Part shown: in pieces, positions 37,007-44,886 of the stretch | Layout of the letters: each line of letters begins with the position of its first letter | Position numbering within the stretch: the first letter of the stretch is position 1 | NCBI GenBank assembly: GCA_001723845.1 | Contig: MCBE01000267.1 | Span: 1-44,886 of the forward strand | Direction of reading: 5' to 3' | Length of the DNA stretch: 44,886 nt | Source of the DNA: Candidatus Altarchaeales archaeon WOR_SM1_SCG | Lineage (GTDB): Archaea > Altiarchaeota > Altiarchaeia > IMC4 > WOR-SM1-SCG | Made by a program: the position numbers and the translations under genes | Notes under the pieces: model-generated | Databases searched by the model: none | Told to the model about the DNA's origin: nothing | The model's input: the letters and a program-made list of their open reading frames with translations, nothing else

Positions 37007-38026
37007 ATGATCCCGGAAAGAGAACTCAAAAAAAGGATAAAAAAGATTCGCGAACTTGCAAATACCGACGCAGTGTTAATTTCAAAACCGAAAAATTTAT
37101 TGTATATTACAGGCATTGAGTCCTGCCGCCTGTTATTGACGCAGGACTCATGTGTTATGTTTACCAATGAACTTGATTACAAAAAGATTAATCTTCCGGG
37201 GATTTTTGATGTTGAACTTTATGAAAAAAATAAAATAAAAAATTATATTAACAAATTAAAGCCGGGAAAACTCGGGATTGAGAATATTGACATCAGGTCT
37301 TATGAAAAATTAAAGGAAAATATTAAGCAGGAGATAATTGTTTCCGATGTTGTTGAAACAGCGAGAATGGTAAAGTCGGGTTATGAAATTGAAATGCTGA
37401 AAAAATCAGCGGCAATTGCAAAGAAAGGGATGGAAAAAGCGTATGAAGTTGTAACGCCTGGAATTTCTGAAATTGCGGCAGCAGCTGAAATTGAATATGA
37501 AATTCGCAAAAATGGCTCCGAAACGCCGCCGTTTGAATGCGGGATGCTTCTTGCATCAGGGGAAAACGCAAGCAAAATTCACGGGTTTCCGGCACGAAAA
37601 AAGATAAAAGAAGGAGAACTCGTAGTAGTTGACCTCGGTGCAAGATACGGGAATTATTATTCTGACATGACACGAACAATTCCGGCAGGGAAATTAAAAC
37701 AAAATTCAGAACAGGCAAAGGTTTATGAATTTATAAAAAATTTGCAGCAGGAATTAATTGAATGGATTGAAATTGGAATGAACGCCTCGGATGTTCATAA
37801 ATTCGCAGAGGAAAAAATTAAAAAATTTGGATATAAATTTTATCACGGCATAGGTCACGGCATCGGGCTAAATATTCACGAGATGCCTCATTTTAGAGAT
37901 GCAAAAACAAAACTTTGCAAACATACTGTTTTTACAATTGAGCCGGGAATTTATACAAATAAATTCGGGGTGCGATTTGAGGATATGGTGCTTCTGACCG
38001 GGAAGGGCAGTAAAATACTGACCTGA
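37007..38026 (+). CDS. M24 family aminopeptidase (Xaa-Pro dipeptidase-like)
   Basis: A 339-residue protein: a creatinase-type N-terminal domain (1-120) and a pita-bread catalytic domain. The five expected metal ligands are present: Asp209 (VVVDLG), Asp220 (YYSDMTRT), His284 (GIGHGIGLNIHE), Glu312 (TIEPGIY) and Glu325 (RFEDM). Probably removes N-terminal residues before proline or cleaves Xaa-Pro dipeptides in the cytoplasm. Its stop is 7 bases from the end of dapA on the opposite strand (convergent genes). Confidence 0.93.
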   Translation: MIPERELKKRIKKIRELANTDAVLISKPKNLLYITGIESCRLLLTQDSCVMFTNELDYKKINLPGIFDVELYEKNKIKNYINKLKPGKLGIENIDIRSYEKLKENIKQEIIVSDVVETARMVKSGYEIEMLKKSAAIAKKGMEKAYEVVTPGISEIAAAAEIEYEIRKNGSETPPFECGMLLASGENASKIHGFPARKKIKEGELVVVDLGARYGNYYSDMTRTIPAGKLKQNSEQAKVYEFIKNLQQELIEWIEIGMNASDVHKFAEEKIKKFGYKFYHGIGHGIGLNIHEMPHFRDAKTKLCKHTVFTIEPGIYTNKFGVRFEDMVLLTGKGSKILT

Positions 38027-38033
38027 AATTTTT

Positions 38034-38918
38034 TCAAAGCAGACCGAAGTCCTTCAAAGCCCTGCGAATTTTTTCCTTATTTTCTTCACCAGGGAAAACC
38101 ATCGGCAGCCGAAGTTCGCCGGCAGGCATTTTAAGTTCATTCATTGCAAATTTCACGGGCGCAGGGTTTGTTTCAATAAACATCGCACCAATCAGCGGTA
38201 AAAGTTTATAGTGAATTTTTCTTGCCTCGCTGAAATTTTCTTCATCGCACAATCTCACAAGTTCGGCAGTCTCTTTCGGAACTATATTTGCAACAACCGA
38301 AACAACACCGACCCCGCCCAGAGCCATCATCGGAAGCGTCATTGAATCGTCTCCCGAAAGTAATACGAAATTTTCGTTTTTCGTGAGCATTAAAATTTTT
38401 GAAACCTGGTCAATGCTTCCCGATGCCTCCTTGACGCCAATAATATTATTAATTTTTGAAAGCCGGAGGATTGTTTCAGGCGTAATGTTTACCGCGGTTC
38501 TTCCCTGGATATTGTATAAAATTAACGGTATATTAACTGCTTCTGCAATTGCTTTAAAATGCCGGTAAAGTCCTTCCTGTGTCGGCTTGTTGTAGTACGG
38601 CGAAACCTGTAACGAGGCATCAGCACCGCAGTCCTCCGCGTGTTTTGTGTATTCAATGGCTTCATCGGTTGAATTTGAGCCGGTGCCTGCTATCACCGGG
38701 ACTCTTCCGTTTGCCTGGTCAACTGCAATTTCAGTTATTCTTTTATGCTCTTCCGGAGTAACGGTTGGTGATTCACCCGTCGTTCCGACCGTAAGTACTG
38801 CCGATGAATTATTTTCAATCTGGAATTCAACATTTTGCCTGAGTCCTTCCTCATCAATCCCGCTTTTTTTAAACGGGGTTATTAATGCAGGGATTGACCC
38901 CTTAATTTTTAAATTCAT
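38034..38918 (-). CDS. dapA: 4-hydroxy-tetrahydrodipicolinate synthase
   Basis: A 294-residue TIM-barrel lyase. It condenses pyruvate and aspartate semialdehyde in lysine biosynthesis. Key residues: the Schiff-base lysine Lys163 (GVKEASG), Tyr135 (LYNIQGRT), Thr46-Thr47 in GTTGES, Tyr109 (VSPYYNKPTQEG) and Arg140. Gln138 replaces the proline common in the LYNVPGRT motif. Other DapA-family aldolases are possible, but the full active site favours DapA. Confidence 0.93.
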   Translation of the reverse strand: MNLKIKGSIPALITPFKKSGIDEEGLRQNVEFQIENNSSAVLTVGTTGESPTVTPEEHKRITEIAVDQANGRVPVIAGTGSNSTDEAIEYTKHAEDCGADASLQVSPYYNKPTQEGLYRHFKAIAEAVNIPLILYNIQGRTAVNITPETILRLSKINNIIGVKEASGSIDQVSKILMLTKNENFVLLSGDDSMTLPMMALGGVGVVSVVANIVPKETAELVRLCDEENFSEARKIHYKLLPLIGAMFIETNPAPVKFAMNELKMPAGELRLPMVFPGEENKEKIRRALKDFGLL

Positions 38919-39334
38919 TTTTTATTTTTAAAAGAATTAGATTTAAATTAATAAGTTGATCGGGTATTTTTCCCATGAACACAACTTTTTAATCACGCGG
39001 GTTTGACTACATGAATATCTGAAAAATTTACAGGGTTCAGATGTCCGGTTTGTCCATTCATTATGATAAGATAATTTAAGAACCCAAAACGATGAGTTCT
39101 AATTTGATTTTATGCTTGATTTTTTTGTTTTCAACCCACTATTTTGACAGTTTATGATGAAATTCCTCTGTTTTGAAGTACAACGCCTGCTTTTTCAACC
39201 CGACAAGTTGTATGGGTGGCGTTTATTCCTTTTTTTGTTTTAGCCCTTTATAGATGATAGATGTAAAAACTGCGGTGCAGGGAATTTGCGGCGGATTAAT
39301 AAGGAATTCTGAATTTTAATTTAAATTTGTGTCT
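38919..39334. other. Gene-free AT-rich region before the rRNA promoters
   Basis: No coding region or RNA gene is recognised here. It includes the dapA promoter on the minus strand and unassigned T-rich DNA around 39110-39250. Confidence 0.5.
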
Positions 39335-39413
39335 ATTTTTTAACTTAAAATACTAATAATATAATACCTAAAAAGTAATTAGTAAAGATTTTTTAACTTA
39401 AAATACTAATAAT
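39335..39413 (+). promoter_or_regulatory. Tandem rRNA promoter-like repeats
   Basis: An exact 26-bp repeat occurs at 39335-39360 and 39388-39413 (53 bp apart). Its core TTTTTTAACTTAAAATAC is followed by AT-rich sequence that could hold BRE/TATA elements. Two strong promoters in series upstream of 16S are common in archaea. Start sites are not known. Confidence 0.55.
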
Positions 39414-39459
39414 AATATAGATGAGGTTCATATACTCTATATGATCTGATTAGCAGATG

Positions 39460-39486
39460 AAATTATTGGAGACCAAACTTGGTGTA
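39460..39486 (+). other. 5' half of the 16S processing stem
   Basis: AAATTATTG (39460-39468) and CTTGGTGTA (39478-39486) pair with CAATAATTT (41037-41045) and TACACCAAG (41020-41028) downstream of 16S. This brings the two ends of 16S together for processing, with bulged bases between the helices as expected for archaeal pre-rRNA. Confidence 0.7.
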
Positions 39487-39520
39487 AACAATATTCCATT
39501 AATATTTGCGATAAAACAAA

Positions 39521-41015
<1,495 letters not shown>

Positions 41016-41174
41016 AATCTACACCAAGGGTTAAATCAATAATTTTATCTTAATCTTAATCTCGTCGGGAAATTAACCCGGCACCCTGCATTTCCTGGTT
41101 ATACGAGGATTTACGAATTATACGAATACTTAAAACGACAGTGAAAAGAAGTGAAGGGGAATACTGCAATTTTA

Positions 41175-41248
41175 GGGCCCGTAGATCAGGCTGGTAGATC
41201 GTCCGCTTTGCATGCGGGAGGCCTCGGGTTCAAATCCCGACGGGTCCA
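41175..41248 (+). tRNA. tRNA-Ala (TGC)
   Basis: Lies in the 16S-23S spacer, as in many archaea. Acceptor GGGCCCG/CGGGTCC includes the G3-U70 pair that identifies alanine tRNAs; discriminator A. Anticodon stem TCCGC/GCGGG with loop TTTGCAT, anticodon TGC. No CCA and no intron. Confidence 0.96.
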
Positions 41249-41394
41249 TGTAAAATTTTAATTTAATTTCAAAAATATAAAAAATTATAAAAATTTAATT
41301 TAATAATAATTTTCATAATTCAATATTTTATGCAGTCCGCAATGCAGTTGCGGATGAAGGGTTGATTATGTTAACTCAAAAACATGAATTGAAA

Positions 41395-41424
41395 CCATAC
41401 ATAAATGACTCGCCATAAAGAGTG

Positions 41425-41425
<1 letters not shown>
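41395..41425 (+). other. 5' half of the 23S processing stem
   Basis: CCATACATAAATGACT (41395-41410) is the reverse complement of 44348-44363, and AAAGAGTG (about 41417-41424) pairs with CACTCTTT (about 44325-44332). The two arms enclose the 23S gene and mark the pre-rRNA processing site. Confidence 0.8.
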
Positions 41426-44320
<2,895 letters not shown>

Positions 44321-44366
44321 TTAACACTCTTTCACGCTCTTAGCGATAAGTCATTTATGTATGGTA

Positions 44367-44424
44367 CAACCTTTTAAGAAAAGGTTGATCAAAACATAGC
44401 GGGCGTAAAGCCCGCTTATTAATT
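44367..44424 (+). terminator. rRNA operon terminator region
   Basis: Two hairpins in series: CAACCTTTT/AAAAGGTTG (44367-44387) and GCGGGC/GCCCGC (44399-44415), the second followed by a T-rich stretch. A likely end of the rRNA transcript. Confidence 0.55.
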
Positions 44425-44475
44425 TTAATAAAATTTGCATTTAACAGAAATACTTAGACAAAAAATATCAGCAAA

Positions 44476-44718
44476 ATGAGTGAGGAATCAAACAAACAGG
44501 ATAATAAAAGGTGGTGTCCTACTTGTAAATTAGTCATAGATATTACATCCGAAAATTATGCAGTAATTGACATTAAAACTCGTGAGATAATTTGTAGGGA
44601 TTGCGGCACAGTATTAGGTAAACTACCGCCACCACCTTCTAAAATCAACTGGGGGTACTGGCACACTGGAGGGGAACGCAAATCTGAAGAGAGAGAATTA
44701 AAAAGAGAATTATTCTAA
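44476..44718 (+). CDS. Stand-alone TFIIB-type zinc ribbon protein
   Basis: An 80-residue protein. WCPTCKLVIDIT and REIICRDCGTVLGK form a zinc ribbon (CxxC...CxxC) very like the N-terminal ribbon of transcription factor B, including the EI(I/V)CxxCGxVL ending. The cyclin-fold core of TFB is missing; instead there is a proline-rich stretch and a charged tail. It could compete with or modulate TFB, or be an unrelated zinc ribbon. It lies between two copies of the 23S tail, apparently as an insertion behind the rRNA operon. Confidence 0.7.
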   Translation: MSEESNKQDNKRWCPTCKLVIDITSENYAVIDIKTREIICRDCGTVLGKLPPPPSKINWGYWHTGGERKSEERELKRELF

Positions 44719-44738
44719 ATATTTCGCAGTGTGGCATA

Positions 44739-44770
44739 ATGGGACATCTGATTTTCTTCTTATGTCCCAT
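44739..44770 (+). terminator. Hairpin after the zinc ribbon gene
   Basis: ATGGGACAT (44739-44747) pairs perfectly with ATGTCCCAT (44762-44770) across a T-rich loop, 21 bp after the stop codon. Probably a terminator or an mRNA 3' end structure. Confidence 0.5.
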
Positions 44771-44777
44771 AATTCCT

Positions 44778-44795
44778 CGCTCCGCAGTCGTCGGG
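44778..44795. repeat. GC-rich island 3
   Basis: It matches the reverse complement of 3566-3583 in 17 of 18 bases and includes the GTCGTCGG core also found at 28189-28196. It sits about 20 bp before the duplicated 23S tail. Confidence 0.65.
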
Positions 44796-44814
44796 GGTGA
44801 TGCTCGACAGGTAT

Positions 44815-44886
44815 TTAAGCCCACTCATACTAACAGTCATATCTAACATTAACACTCTTTCACGCTCTTAGCGATAAGTCATTTAT
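44815..44886 (+). repeat. 23S-tail repeat, copy 2
   Basis: An exact duplicate of 44287-44358, running to the end of the window, not preceded by the rest of 23S. The five bases before it (AGGTAT-like) also match with a one-base indel, so the true border is slightly further left. Confidence 0.95.

Noticed and set aside
39085-39180. Possible further C/D box sRNA (ACGATGA and TTATGATGA stretches)
   Set aside because: No properly spaced CTGA boxes and no convincing rRNA match.

Overview
This window is archaeal DNA. The 16S gene opens with an archaeal-type start and its 3' end carries ATCACCTCC. tRNA-Ala lies in the 16S-23S spacer, both tRNAs lack an encoded CCA, and the genes include an Sm-like protein, ribosomal protein L37e, GatB, a multi-subunit pyruvate:ferredoxin oxidoreductase, a UbiA prenyltransferase and a double-guide C/D box sRNA. 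The lineage cannot be fixed from sequence reading alone. The rRNAs are divergent at usually conserved sites, which suits an uncultured lineage; Altiarchaeota or a similar group is a guess only.

Layout. 1-3432: a membrane-anchored STAND NTPase whose 3' end runs into a fragment of a restriction-modification gene, a band-7/SPFH protein, a small membrane protein and a PPC-domain protein. 3467-8748: the gatB locus, with two broken 5' fragments, a single-chain restriction-modification gene, then an intact gatB. 8825-11173: UbiA prenyltransferase, a decayed stretch, and an MNT/HEPN toxin-antitoxin pair. 11436-28019: a small secreted peptide followed by a 5438-residue secreted mosaic protein (CARDB, PEGA-like, carboxypeptidase-regulatory-like, three beta-helix arrays, MopE-like metal-binding repeats, cadherin-like and thrombospondin-3-like parts). 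28033-28260: two tandem copies of a C/D box sRNA. 28402-31549: porD-porA-pspC-porB, lsm, rpl37e, tRNA-Val. 31578-36859: minus-strand membrane and cell-envelope genes (ABC ATPase, BatA-like vWA protein, LemA, TPM protein, EamA). 37007-38918: M24 peptidase and dapA. 39335-44424: the rRNA operon (16S, tRNA-Ala, 23S) with tandem promoter-like repeats and processing stems. 44476-44886: a lone TFIIB-type zinc ribbon followed by a duplicate of the 23S tail.

Most notable observations. (1) An ~88-residue module with a WDDVPG signature occurs inside both the restriction-modification protein and the giant secreted protein, and in the latter one copy appears inserted into another. It behaves like a mobile, in-frame protein-coding insert. 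(2) The C/D sRNA guides match two peptidyl-transferase-centre sites. One guide tracks two unusual 23S bases, at positions equivalent to E. coli 2499 and 2503. (3) Three loci (gatB start, sRNA, 23S tail) carry duplicated gene ends, each next to a GC-rich palindromic island sharing a GTCGTCGG core. This suggests a common insertion or duplication mechanism.
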